Positions 45,430 to 52,434 of a stretch of DNA of 61,029 nucleotides are shown here, one piece after another. The notes below the pieces were generated by a model that made no database searches, was not told the DNA's origin, and worked only from the letters and a program-made list of their open reading frames with translations. The DNA is taken from contig JAKQSZ010000056.1 in NCBI GenBank assembly GCA_029569475.1, positions 1-61,029 of the forward strand, given 5' to 3'. This DNA comes from Candidatus Eiseniibacteriota bacterium (GTDB lineage Bacteria > Eisenbacteria > RBG-16-71-46 > CAIMUX01). Both the position numbers and the translations under genes were made by a program. Positions within the stretch are counted from its first letter, which is position 1, and the number at the start of each line of letters is the position of its first letter.

Positions 45430-46184
45430 GCAACATCCATGACGCGTTGACGAAGCACCGGCAGGAGATGGACCGTTCCCGAGGGGCCGGGGCTTTGCCG
45501 GGCGCCGCGGGAGCATCCCGCCGCGGCACGATCCCGGTCGCCCTGGAGCCGGGGCGCGATCGCGAGCTGGAAGAGCTGCGCCAACGGGTCATTCTCGAGC
45601 TGGGCGCGGGACGCTCGGCCGTGATCGTCTTCACCGCGGCCGTTCCGGGCGAGGGAGCCTCCACCCTGTCGTTGCTCTTCGCCTACCGTCTGGCCGAGGC
45701 GGAGAGCCGTCCCGTGCTGCTGGTCGACGGCGACCTGGCGCACACCGGCCGGTCCCTCTCCAGCGTGCTCGGCAACGGGGGAGAGGCCCGGGGGCTCGTC
45801 GAAATCCTCACGGGATCGCATGCGCTCAAGGACGTGGTGGTGCCGACCGAGGAGCCGAACCTCCACTTCCTTCCCTGCGGCAGCGTCGCCGGCCCCAACA
45901 TCGACCTGGTGCGGGAAGACCGGCTGAGCCCGCTGCTGGAAGAGATGCGCCGGGTGTACAGCTTCGTGGTCGTCGATTCGGCCTCGACCCTGGCCGCCCC
46001 CGAGACGGGACCTCTGGCCGCCGCCGCCGATGGCGTGGTCATGGTGGTCCGGGCCGGCCGATCGCGCCGGGAGACCGTGCAGAAGGCTCTGCATCTTCTG
46101 GGGAAGGCGCGCTGCCGTCTCCTCGGGGTGGTCCTCAACGATCGCCGCTATCCGATCCCCTCGTTCATCTACCGCCGGATCTGA
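45426..46184 (+). CDS. CpsD/CapB-like BY-kinase homologue with altered P-loop
   Basis: A 252-aa cytoplasmic ATPase domain of the bacterial tyrosine-kinase type that normally partners Wzz proteins. The N-terminus (MSNIHDALTKHRQEM) resembles EPS autokinases. Walker A is TAAVPGEGASTLS, with Ala78 where the family has Lys (GEGKST). Walker A' is LLVDGDL (Asp101) and Walker B FVVVDSAS (Asp184). No C-terminal tyrosine cluster is present, only Tyr residues in RRYPIPSFIYRRI. Kinase activity is therefore doubtful; a regulatory role with the Wzz-like protein is inferred from position. Confidence 0.82.
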   Translation: MSNIHDALTKHRQEMDRSRGAGALPGAAGASRRGTIPVALEPGRDRELEELRQRVILELGAGRSAVIVFTAAVPGEGASTLSLLFAYRLAEAESRPVLLVDGDLAHTGRSLSSVLGNGGEARGLVEILTGSHALKDVVVPTEEPNLHFLPCGSVAGPNIDLVREDRLSPLLEEMRRVYSFVVVDSASTLAAPETGPLAAAADGVVMVVRAGRSRRETVQKALHLLGKARCRLLGVVLNDRRYPIPSFIYRRI

Positions 46185-46189
46185 CCGGG

Positions 46190-47485
46190 ATGCCGGCGCC
46201 GCTGAGCGCTGACCGGCGCGTGGACAAGGCGCTCCGGCAGATCCTCGAACGCGCGCTCCCCGGGGTCCGCGGCCTGCTAGACCCCTATCGCCCGCGCCTC
46301 ATCTTTCTGGGAGGCAGTGCCGCGCTCGGCGAGGCGGTCGGCTGGGATACCGGAGCGGGCCACCCACTGCTTCTCTCCGACCTCGATCTCTCCGTGGTGA
46401 CCGATGATCCGGTGCCCGCCGCGATCCGGGCCGAGGTGGATCGCTGGTGCCGCGCGCCGGATGGTCCGGGCGCCGGCTATGCGGGAGGGGCCGATGTTGT
46501 CACGGTGGGCACGTACGCGGCTTCCTCTCTGGGGGGTGAGACGCCTACCCCGGGGGTCTACGATTTCGCGCGGCACGGCCGCGTCCTCTGGGGGGACGGC
46601 CGGCTTCTTGGGCACTTCCTCCCCGGGCGCCTCGCCGAGATCGAGCCGGCGGGGATCGGCTTCTACGAGGGTGTGCGTCTGGTAGGCAACCGCTCGCTGG
46701 AGCTCTTACGCGTGTCGCCTCCTCCTCACCAGGGTGGCGGCCGCGAGCTTCTCGCGCTCGACCGCGCCCGGGCGTTCTTCACCCTGGCCAAGGCATGCGC
46801 GGGGCTCTGGACGGCGAGCCTGATCTTCGAGGGACGCTACGTGGCCGGGTGGGGAAGGCGCGCGGCCCTGCTGGATGCGCCGGCCGGTGACGCCGCCGCG
46901 GAGAGCACGCCCGAGATCCGGGAGGCGGCCTTGCTGTGGGGCGCCTTTCTGCGGGCCCCCTCGGAAGCCACCCTGCCCCAGGCCGGGAAGAGGCTCTCCT
47001 CATTTCGGGACGGTCTTGCCGCCTGGTTCGACCTGCTCGTGCGCCGTTCGGCCGGCCCCTGGATCGAAGCCTTCCTGGCCGAGCCCAACACGGTCCGGCA
47101 ATGGGCGCGTGCCTGGAGGCGTCCCTCGCCTCCGCGTCCCGGACGCTCCCGCCTCGCGGCGGCTTTGCGGCGCGGCACCGGCGATACACCCTCGGCTCGG
47201 AGACGGGCCGCCGCGGCCCTATACTGGTGGGTCCTCCCCGAAGATCCTGATCCGGGGTGGGACGGCGCCGCAGCCGGCGCGTGGCCGGAGGCCGAGTCCG
47301 CCTCGGCGATCCGCGCCTTGCCGGAAACGGATCGGCCCTCGACGAGGCGCGCCGGGCCGGAGGTGGAGTGGGCCGTCGCGATCCGGCAGCTGTTGGGCAT
47401 CGACGTGGCTCCGGGCGACGGGTGCCGGCAGAGACTGGCGCGACTGCTGGCGGAGACGATGGACGGGAGTAGCGCGGGTGCGTGA
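46190..47485 (+). CDS. Nucleotidyltransferase-fold protein of unknown function
   Basis: A 431-aa protein whose first 70 residues contain the minimal nucleotidyltransferase signature: GGSAALGEAV (residues 41-50) followed by SDLDLSVV (63-70), giving the GG[S/T]-x(n)-DxD metal site. The rest is helical, Arg/Ala-rich and not recognised. It starts 5 bp after the kinase-like gene and overlaps the phosphodiesterase gene by 8 bp, so it belongs to the EPS operon. It might attach a nucleotide or nucleotidyl group to a sugar, lipid or protein; no substrate can be read from the sequence. Confidence 0.65.
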   Translation: MPAPLSADRRVDKALRQILERALPGVRGLLDPYRPRLIFLGGSAALGEAVGWDTGAGHPLLLSDLDLSVVTDDPVPAAIRAEVDRWCRAPDGPGAGYAGGADVVTVGTYAASSLGGETPTPGVYDFARHGRVLWGDGRLLGHFLPGRLAEIEPAGIGFYEGVRLVGNRSLELLRVSPPPHQGGGRELLALDRARAFFTLAKACAGLWTASLIFEGRYVAGWGRRAALLDAPAGDAAAESTPEIREAALLWGAFLRAPSEATLPQAGKRLSSFRDGLAAWFDLLVRRSAGPWIEAFLAEPNTVRQWARAWRRPSPPRPGRSRLAAALRRGTGDTPSARRRAAAALYWWVLPEDPDPGWDGAAAGAWPEAESASAIRALPETDRPSTRRAGPEVEWAVAIRQLLGIDVAPGDGCRQRLARLLAETMDGSSAGA

Positions 47486-48632
47486 GCGGTTGGTGCTCAT
47501 CTTCATGATCGACGCCCTGGGCTTCGAGCAGGCCGCGGGGGAGCGGTTCCTGCCGTCGCTGGTCCGGCCGCGACGGCCGGTGCGCAGCGTGCTGGGCTAT
47601 TCCAGCGCCGCCATCCCGACCATCATGAGCGGCCTGCGGCCGCAGGAGCATGGGCACCTGTCGATGTACCGGCGCGACCGCGGCGACGGCGTCTTCCGGC
47701 CGCTGGCTCCCTGGTTGCGCCTGGCCACGCGCCTGACCCGCCGCCGGTACCGTCTGCAGAAGCTGGTGCAGGCGTGGCTGCGGCGCCGCGGCATCAGCGG
47801 CTATTACTCGCTCTACGACGTCCCGCTCGAGCTGCTGCCGGAGTTCGATCTCTGCCAGCGCCGCAGCCTCTATGCGCCCGGCGGTTTCGAGGGAGGAGCG
47901 GAAGGGCTGGCCGACCTGATGGCCGGAAGCGACCAGGCGCGCCTGTGGGGCTGGGACATCGACGAGGAGTCGGCCTTCACGCAGCTCCAGGCGGAGATCG
48001 AGGGCGGCCGGCGCCGGGTGCTCTTCCTCTACACCGCCGAGTTGGACGCCCTCATGCACGCGACCGGCCCGGGGAGCGCCGCCACCGCGGAGCGCCTGGC
48101 CCGCTACAGCGAGAGGATCACGCGCCTGGTCGAACTGGCCCGGCGCCAGTACCGCGAGGTTCGGATCTTTGTCTTCGGCGACCATGGCATGGCGCCAGTC
48201 GTCGCCACGCACGACCTGTGGGGTGCGTTGGAAGAGTCCGGTCTCCGTTGCCCGCAAGACCTGCTCTGGTTCTTCGACAGCACCATGGCGAGGTTCTGGC
48301 CACGCGACGCCGCGACGGGCGCGCGCCTGACCGAGGCGCTGGCCGCCCTGGACTATGGCCGCGTCCTGACCGACGACGAGCTGGAACGACTGGGCGCCCG
48401 CTTCCCGGGCGGCGACTACGGAGAGATCATCTTCCTCCTGCAGGAAGGCCGCATCCTCGTGCCTTCCTTCATGTCGGCGACCCCCGTGCGGGGCATGCAC
48501 GGTTATCATCCGCAGGACCGTCACTCCCACACGACCTTGCTGACCAATGTCGAGGGGAGGGAGTATCCGGGGGATCTGGTCGCCCTGCACACCCTGCTTC
48601 GATCGGAGATCGCGGAGGCGCTGGCCGGATGA
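47478..48632 (+). CDS. Alkaline-phosphatase-superfamily phosphodiesterase
   Basis: A 384-aa enzyme of the type I phosphodiesterase/nucleotide pyrophosphatase group. Metal and active-site residues in order are Asp12 in FMIDALGF, a Ser/Thr nucleophile in SSAAIPTIMSGLRPQEHG (likely Thr48), Asp and His in YTAELDALMHATG, Asp-His in FVFGDHGMAPV and His in GYHPQDRHSHTTL. No signal peptide is seen. The GTG start overlaps the previous gene, and the stop overlaps the next by 4 bp. In an EPS locus it could hydrolyse or transfer a phosphodiester-linked group; the substrate is unknown. Confidence 0.78.
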   Translation: MRERLVLIFMIDALGFEQAAGERFLPSLVRPRRPVRSVLGYSSAAIPTIMSGLRPQEHGHLSMYRRDRGDGVFRPLAPWLRLATRLTRRRYRLQKLVQAWLRRRGISGYYSLYDVPLELLPEFDLCQRRSLYAPGGFEGGAEGLADLMAGSDQARLWGWDIDEESAFTQLQAEIEGGRRRVLFLYTAELDALMHATGPGSAATAERLARYSERITRLVELARRQYREVRIFVFGDHGMAPVVATHDLWGALEESGLRCPQDLLWFFDSTMARFWPRDAATGARLTEALAALDYGRVLTDDELERLGARFPGGDYGEIIFLLQEGRILVPSFMSATPVRGMHGYHPQDRHSHTTLLTNVEGREYPGDLVALHTLLRSEIAEALAG

Positions 48633-49636
48633 AATGGAAGCTCCTGGTAGGATCGCTCCTGAGCGTCCTGTTCCTCTTCCTCGCCTTTCGAGGCGCCCGG
48701 CTGGATGATGTGGCTCACGCCCTGGCCGACGCCGAGTACATCTGGATAATCCCGGTGCTGGTGCTGACGGTCCTGGCCTTCGCCTTGCGCGCCTGGCGCT
48801 GGCGCCTGCTGCTGGAGCCGGTCAAGCGGATCGGCTTCCTGCCGCTCTTCTCCAGCACCATGATCGGATTCATGGGCAACAACCTTCTGCCCGCGCGGCT
48901 GGGAGAGCTGATGCGCGCGCACTCCCTGGGGCGCAGCAGCGACGTCAGCCGCAGCGCCGCCCTGGCGACCATCGTGGTGGAGCGCATCTTCGACATCATC
49001 GTGCTCCTCATCGTCTTCGGCCTCATTCTGCTGTCGAGCAGCGTGGAGGGGGAGATCCGCGCCTGGGGGCTGTTGCTCTTTGTGCTGGCCATCCCGGTTC
49101 TTGCCCTGCTGATGGCCTTCCGGCGATGGCCCGGCCCGGTGACACGTCTCGCGCTGGCGGCGGCGCCCGGGCGTCTGCGTCCCACGGTGGGCCGCATGGC
49201 CGACAACTTCCGGGAAGGGCTGGCGGTCTTCAGCCGCGCCGGACTGCTGCTGCGCGCCCTGCTCTTCTCGCTGGCCATGTGGGCGTGCTTCGTGCTGGTG
49301 GTCGAGCTCTGCTTCCGCGGGCTGGGCCTGGACCTCCCGCGGGGGGCGGCCCTGGTGGTGCTGGTCGTCATGGCGATCGGGACGATGGTCCCTTCGGCCC
49401 CCGGCTACATCGGCACCCTGCAGTACGCCGGCACGCTGGCGCTGCTCCAGTACGGGGTCGAGCGATCGGTCGGCCTCTCCTTCACCTTTCTCTACCACGC
49501 CAGCCAGTGGTTTCCCGTGACCGCGATCGGGCTGTTCTTCTTCGCGAGGGAGAACCTGAGCCTGCGGGCGCTGGCGCGCCTGGACTCGACGGACCGGCCG
49601 AAGGAGCCGATAGGGAGAAGGGAAGAAACCCGATGA
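48629..49636 (+). CDS. UPF0104/lysylphosphatidylglycerol synthase-like membrane protein
   Basis: A 335-aa polytopic membrane protein with about seven or eight segments, beginning LLVGSLLSVLFLFLAFRG. Family marks are WRWRLLLEPV, MIGFMGNNLLPARLGELMRAHSL and ATIVVERIFDIIVLLIVFG, and near the end MVPSAPGYIGTLQY. The family includes the flippase-like membrane half of MprF and many EPS-locus proteins of unknown role. It lacks the aminoacyl-transferase domain. Because no Wzx-type flippase is visible nearby, a lipid-linked substrate transport role is conceivable but unproven. Confidence 0.83.
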   Translation: MKWKLLVGSLLSVLFLFLAFRGARLDDVAHALADAEYIWIIPVLVLTVLAFALRAWRWRLLLEPVKRIGFLPLFSSTMIGFMGNNLLPARLGELMRAHSLGRSSDVSRSAALATIVVERIFDIIVLLIVFGLILLSSSVEGEIRAWGLLLFVLAIPVLALLMAFRRWPGPVTRLALAAAPGRLRPTVGRMADNFREGLAVFSRAGLLLRALLFSLAMWACFVLVVELCFRGLGLDLPRGAALVVLVVMAIGTMVPSAPGYIGTLQYAGTLALLQYGVERSVGLSFTFLYHASQWFPVTAIGLFFFARENLSLRALARLDSTDRPKEPIGRREETR

Positions 49637-51282
49637 GCCAAGCCGCCCGAACCAGCCGGTGGACCGACCGCCGCCGCCCGACGCAACCCGCCGGGAGCGC
49701 GAAGGCCTACGCGCGCCCCGTCTCGGAGCTCATGCTGGGGCCCCACCTCCTGATCCCGCTGGCGTTGATCCTGGGGGCCTTCGTCGCCTTCCAGTTCTTC
49801 CATCTGACCCCGCGGTACGTGAAGCTCATCTTCGGCGCGGTCTTTCTCCTGGTCATCACCCGGTTGAGCTTCGCCGCCGCCATGGCGTTCTTCCTGGTCA
49901 TCTTCCCGGCGCCGACCTTCGTCTTCATCGGGGACACCAACGTCATCTTCATCGGCGTCATGATGGTCGCCTGGATCGTGCGCCTGGGGTTGGGGCTGGC
50001 CGAGAAGCCGGTCCGGACGCCCATCCACTACGCCATCTGGGTCTATCTTCTCGTGCACGTGCTTTCGTTCATCAACATCACGGAGAACGCGGCCCTCCTG
50101 GGGGCGTTGCGCCGGATGTCGTTCATGACCGCCGCGTTGCTGCTCTTTGTCCTGTTGGTCAACGCCTTCCGGGAGGAGAAGCATCTGCGGGGCGGGATGA
50201 TCGCGCTCGGCGTCACCTCGCTCTTTGTCAGCGTCACCGCCATCTCCGAGCACTACTTCGGCTACCGGCTGGTGCCGCTGTGGTTCATCTCGGGGCACGT
50301 GGCGCTCGGCAGCCTCTTCCAGGAGGGCGGGCGCGCCGGCGGGGTCTTCGGCTTTCACGGGCTGCTGGCCGATTTCAGCGCGATGATGTTCTACATGCAG
50401 CTGACGATGGCGATCCGCGCGCGCCACTCCCTCGCGCGCTGGAGTTGGATCGTCCTCGGCGGCCTTTCCCTTCTCAACATCATCAACTCGGCCAACCGCG
50501 GCGGCGCCGTCATCTGGGTCCTCGGCGGGCTGCACCTGATCTGGCTGCACCGGCGGCGCATCCACTGGTCGATCGTCGGAGCCTCCATTCCCGCGCTGAT
50601 CGGGACCGTCTTCCTGCTGAGCAAGGCGCAGGAGAAGGTCTTCGAGCACATCTGGCTCTTCACCCGCCTGACCCAGACCCAGTTCGAGCGCGGCATCCCG
50701 GAAAATCGCGTCGAGGTGTGGAGCGACGTGATCAGCCGCATCCCGGAGCATCTCTTCCTCGGGCACGGTCCCCACATCCCGCTGGAGCGCGGCATCGGCT
50801 ACGGCATGCAGTGGCCGCACAACGCCTATCTCTTCTATCTCTACACCACCGGCATCCTGGGACTGGCGGCGTTCCTCTGGATTCTCTTCAAGGTGATCTA
50901 TCACAGCGCGCCCCGGGGAAGCTTCTCTCTCCGGCGCGATTCCCTGCCGCGCGCCGCCCAGGCGGTCTTCCACGTCAACGTCGTGATGTTCGCCTTCGCC
51001 CAGCTGCGCGACGAGCACCAGCGGGGCAACGTGTACGTGTACTTCATGTGGATCATCTTCGGGATGGCGCTCGTCGCCACCCGGCTGGTCCGGCAGGAGG
51101 AAGCGGCGCGTCCGGCCTTGCTGGGCCGGAGTGGTTTCGGAAGCGATGTCCCGCCGGTATTCGCCCGGCAATGGCGTCCACCTGGGACACGCCAGGAGAC
51201 AGGGGAGACAGGGGAGACAGGGGAGACATGTCCCCCTGCCTTGACCGCAAAACACGGGGATGGTATGATGGATCGCAGTTGA
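49633..51282 (+). CDS. O-antigen ligase/polymerase-like membrane protein (Wzy-like)
   Basis: A 549-aa polytopic membrane protein with about ten or more segments. The Wzy_C-type loop is visible (ENRVEVWSDVISRIPEHLFLGHGP, then QWPHNAYLFYLYTTGILGL), where the conserved Arg and His occur. It probably polymerises or ligates lipid-linked oligosaccharides in the periplasm. Start ATG overlaps the previous stop by 4 bp. The last 45 residues are unrelated low complexity (three GET units) encoded by a 9-bp tandem repeat, and a strong promoter lies inside the 3' end. Confidence 0.82.
   Translation: MSQAARTSRWTDRRRPTQPAGSAKAYARPVSELMLGPHLLIPLALILGAFVAFQFFHLTPRYVKLIFGAVFLLVITRLSFAAAMAFFLVIFPAPTFVFIGDTNVIFIGVMMVAWIVRLGLGLAEKPVRTPIHYAIWVYLLVHVLSFINITENAALLGALRRMSFMTAALLLFVLLVNAFREEKHLRGGMIALGVTSLFVSVTAISEHYFGYRLVPLWFISGHVALGSLFQEGGRAGGVFGFHGLLADFSAMMFYMQLTMAIRARHSLARWSWIVLGGLSLLNIINSANRGGAVIWVLGGLHLIWLHRRRIHWSIVGASIPALIGTVFLLSKAQEKVFEHIWLFTRLTQTQFERGIPENRVEVWSDVISRIPEHLFLGHGPHIPLERGIGYGMQWPHNAYLFYLYTTGILGLAAFLWILFKVIYHSAPRGSFSLRRDSLPRAAQAVFHVNVVMFAFAQLRDEHQRGNVYVYFMWIIFGMALVATRLVRQEEAARPALLGRSGFGSDVPPVFARQWRPPGTRQETGETGETGETCPPALTAKHGDGMMDRS
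51193..51228. repeat. 9-bp tandem repeat in the 3' end of the Wzy-like gene
   Basis: GGGGAGACA is repeated at 51202, 51211 and 51220, with a degenerate unit at 51193. TGTCCCC follows at once (51229-51235), giving the near-palindrome GGGGAGACATGTCCCC. The unit length keeps the reading frame. Confidence 0.85.
51241..51269 (+). promoter_or_regulatory. Strong candidate promoter before the phosphoglycosyl transferase gene
   Basis: TTGACC (51241-51246) is followed after exactly 17 bp by TATGAT (51264-51269); both hexamers match five of six consensus positions. It lies inside the end of the Wzy-like gene and would give a leader of about 350 nt. Confidence 0.6.
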
Positions 51283-51624
51283 CCCCCCCTAATCGCGGCC
51301 GTTTGGAGGACCATCCATCGAGTCGTTGGTACAAGTCGTATCGGGCTAGCCTTCCGAGCAGCCCGACCAACATTTGCATCTTGATCAGGCATCGCCGCTC
51401 CCGCAAACGGGGAGCCGCCAGGGTTTGTTGGTGGGGCGCGTCTCGGCGTCCCGGGGGCTTGGTACCATGAACCGGCAGCCGCGCTCGCGTCCTGTTGCTC
51501 CGGATGCGTCCTGCGCTAGACTCACAGTCAACCTGCTCCGGAGGGCGCGCGTCCCGAGCCGCGACGTCGATCCCACCGGTTTGACCATTTCGCGCGAAGT
51601 TCTCCAGAGGAAGGTCAGAGGATC
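51283..51624. other. Gene-free leader region before the phosphoglycosyl transferase
   Basis: No protein-like frame is seen; an 84-codon frame ending at 51628 has shadow-like composition. The region holds a hairpin, GCTCCC (51397-51402) pairing with GGGAGC across GCAAACG, and a second promoter-like pair (51495-51522). I tried to match known riboswitches and found none. Confidence 0.55.
51495..51522 (+). promoter_or_regulatory. Second candidate promoter for the phosphoglycosyl transferase
   Basis: TTGCTC (51495-51500) is followed after 16 bp by TAGACT (51517-51522). The same hexamers, at 17 bp, precede the haem-motif lipoprotein gene. The leader would be about 95 nt. Confidence 0.42.
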
Positions 51625-52434
51625 GTGAGTTCGGAAGGAAAGCCGGGAGCCCCGGTCGAGACGCTCGGGGCATCGAGCTGGACCGGCGTACCTGTACGGG
51701 AAGAGCGCCCCGATCGCGCTCCCGCGGCCACACCCCAACACGAGGCTGCGACGAAGGGTACCGGAAACGGGGAAGAGGGCTTCGCCTCCCCGTTCGAGCT
51801 GCCCGCCGTCGTCCTCGCGCCGAATTCGGGCGCCTACCAGTCGTGGGGCAAAAGGCTCCTCGACATCGTCCTCACCTCCATCGGTCTCCTGTTGCTGTGG
51901 CCTGTCTTCGCGGCCATCGCGTTGGCCATCAAGATCGACAACCCGGGGCCGGTGATCTACCGCTCCCGGCGGGTCGGCGAGGGAGGCCGGATCTTCGCCT
52001 TCTTCAAATTCCGCTCGATGGTCGTGGGCGCCGATGCCATTCGGGACAGCCTGCTGCACCTCAACGAGGTCGACGGCCCCGTCTTCAAGCTCAGCCGCGA
52101 TCCGCGGGTCACACGGGTGGGAGCGTTCCTGCGCCGGACCAGCCTGGACGAGCTGCCGCAGCTCTGGAACATCCTGGCCGGCGACATGAGCCTGGTCGGG
52201 CCCCGCCCGCCCATCCCGCAGGAAGTGACGAACTACGAACCCTGGCAGCTCAGGCGGCTGAGCGTTCGCCCGGGACTGACCTGTCTCTGGCAGATCAGCG
52301 GGCGGAGTCAGATCGGATTCGACGAGTGGATGCGGCTGGACATGGAGTACATCGAGCGCCGTTCGTTGGGGCTCGACATCAAGATCCTGCTGCAGACCAT
52401 TCCCGCGGTTCTTACAGGGCGAGGGGCGTATTGA
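51625..52434 (+). CDS. Undecaprenyl-phosphate sugar phosphotransferase (monotopic PGT)
   Basis: A 269-aa enzyme that starts repeat-unit synthesis by moving a sugar-phosphate onto undecaprenyl phosphate. A Pro/Ala-rich N-terminus (1-70) precedes the reentrant membrane helix (KRLLDIVLTSIGLLLLWPVF, residues 77-95). Catalytic parts are IYRSRRVGEGGRIFAFFKFRSM, the Asp-Glu dyad 175-176 in SLDELPQLWNIL, and GDMSLVGPRPP. It lacks the N-terminal membrane domain of WbaP/WcaJ. The start is GTG with AGAGGAAGG upstream. Its stop overlaps the next gene by 1 bp. Confidence 0.92.
   Translation: MSSEGKPGAPVETLGASSWTGVPVREERPDRAPAATPQHEAATKGTGNGEEGFASPFELPAVVLAPNSGAYQSWGKRLLDIVLTSIGLLLLWPVFAAIALAIKIDNPGPVIYRSRRVGEGGRIFAFFKFRSMVVGADAIRDSLLHLNEVDGPVFKLSRDPRVTRVGAFLRRTSLDELPQLWNILAGDMSLVGPRPPIPQEVTNYEPWQLRRLSVRPGLTCLWQISGRSQIGFDEWMRLDMEYIERRSLGLDIKILLQTIPAVLTGRGAY

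Noticed and set aside
51397..51480. Riboswitch (c-di-GMP type) in the leader before the phosphoglycosyl transferase
   Set aside because: A GCAAAC loop recalls GEMM RNA, but the conserved receptor and pairing elements are missing.
51374..51628. 84-codon frame before the phosphoglycosyl transferase
   Set aside because: Composition fits random GC-rich sequence and it has no ribosome site; it overlaps a promoter-like pair.
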